From a virus, in IMG/VR virus record IMGVR_UViG_3300010885_002608, positions 1-31,923 of that record: a DNA stretch of 31,923 nucleotides; one strand, 5' to 3'. Of this stretch, positions 31,353 through 31,923 are shown piece after piece. The notes under the pieces are model-generated. The model had not been told where the DNA came from. It ran no database searches and saw only the letters and a program-made list of their open reading frames with translations. How positions within the stretch are numbered: position 1 is the stretch's first letter; each line of letters opens with the position of its first letter. The position numbers and the translations under genes are program-made.

Positions 31353-31923
31353 TCAGCACACTCCATACGACTGACCATACTTAGCCTCGCAAGCAACCGG
31401 GAGTCCCGCTGCCCACTGAGGTGTAGCAGACATTATACCAATTATATGTTCAAGGGCTGGCATGATATCGGCTTCCGGTACCACACAGACAGCGGCGTCG
31501 TGTACGGTCAACGCGACAGGATATGTCTTGCTGATCTCGACCATCTGCTCACCGACAACGATACGGGCGAGTGCCTGTACGACGTTCTCGACCATGGCTC
31601 CACCCCAAATCGACACAGTCCCACGGCGGGAGTCATAGACTTTCTTGCCTTCAACTAGCCGTAGGTTGGGGTATCGTATATACAAACCATTAGGGAGAAG
31701 AATACCGTCTTGGGTAACAGCCACGGCTCCAGTGCTACCTAGAATAAAGGGAGCCTTTACACCATTCATCATGGCGTCGAGGGCTTGGTCGCACTCTTTC
31801 CACAGGTTAACAATGTGGTAGTTAACACTCCTGTATAGGTCAACGTACCCCTTGCAGGTTGCCACGGGTAGGTCGGCACCGGGCGGCGAGGTCTTCAGCG
31901 TGTGCCGTAACTTTTCAGCACCA
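31353..31923 (-). CDS. DNA polymerase family A, C-terminal part
   Basis: The frame is open to the right edge of the window, so the N-terminal part of the gene lies beyond it; about 189 codons are visible. The visible part begins with GAEKLRHTLKTSPPGADLP and ends in a polymerase I-type palm: MVENVVQALARIVVGEQM (the conserved E-N-x-x-Q helix) followed by motif C, VHDAAVCV, in which H-D is kept and the usual Glu of H-D-E is replaced by Ala. This replicative polymerase fits the primase-helicase gene in the same arm. Polymerase motifs A and B and any 3'-5' exonuclease part cannot be judged from here. Confidence 0.85.
   Translation of the reverse strand, partial: GAEKLRHTLKTSPPGADLPVATCKGYVDLYRSVNYHIVNLWKECDQALDAMMNGVKAPFILGSTGAVAVTQDGILLPNGLYIRYPNLRLVEGKKVYDSRRGTVSIWGGAMVENVVQALARIVVGEQMVEISKTYPVALTVHDAAVCVVPEADIMPALEHIIGIMSATPQWAAGLPVACEAKYGQSYGVC

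Noticed and set aside
1-31923. tRNA genes, integrase/att sites, insertion sequences
   Set aside because: I looked for cloverleaf-type sequences, recombinase motifs and terminal inverted repeats with transposase frames and saw none; nearly all of the window is occupied by phage genes.

Overview
The window reads as part of a tailed, podovirus-type bacteriophage genome (Caudoviricetes), most like the aquatic phages whose tail genes resemble those of Pelagibacter podoviruses and Escherichia phage phiSU10. This rests on recalled family resemblance plus gene order; no search was run. The host cannot be named. Base composition is mostly near 50% GC, with a GC-rich left end and one AT-rich patch. No integrase, repressor/attP set, tRNA gene, CRISPR array or insertion sequence was seen, so a lytic lifestyle is likely but unproven. 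Terminase, portal and capsid genes are not present and would be expected left of position 1. The DNA polymerase gene runs off the right edge.

Layout. Positions 1-23631 are one tightly packed plus-strand late operon. Stops and starts mostly overlap (ATGA, TGATG, TAATG), and the largest space between genes is about 30 bases. From left to right it holds: a partial GC-rich gene; two small membrane proteins (one holin-like); a run of tiny basic, glycine/lysine-rich proteins (DUF6321-like, KGG-repeat, DUF5872-like); two connector/adaptor candidates with a zinc-ribbon protein and two small basic proteins between them; small tail proteins and a fibre; a staphylococcal-nuclease homologue; a GTA-holin-like protein followed directly by an M15-type endolysin; a large tail (nozzle-like) protein; a jelly-roll-like fibre protein; then the presumed ejection set: a 631-aa repeat protein, a GNAT-like protein, a Gln-rich 533-aa protein, a 536-aa helical protein and a 2382-aa large polyvalent protein with a zincin motif.

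Positions 23628-31923 are transcribed from the minus strand and form the replication/nucleotide-processing arm. In transcription order these are family A DNA polymerase (5' end missing), an unknown protein, a RecB/Cas4-like PD-(D/E)XK nuclease with four cysteines, an HNH endonuclease, a 192-base non-coding gap, an SNF2-type helicase, a DUF7173-like protein, an ssDNA-binding candidate, an HTH protein, a strong intrinsic terminator, a fused archaeo-eukaryotic-type primase/DUF927-type ATPase, and a small DUF7303-like protein.

The two arms meet head-on and share a single CTAG that supplies both stop codons. The likely terminator of the whole late operon lies inside the coding sequence of the last minus-strand gene. 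A second intrinsic terminator sits 12 bases before the primase start and looks like a control point. A short motif of the type A-x-G-G-x-V/I recurs in several otherwise unrelated virion-type proteins and is the most unusual protein-level pattern here.
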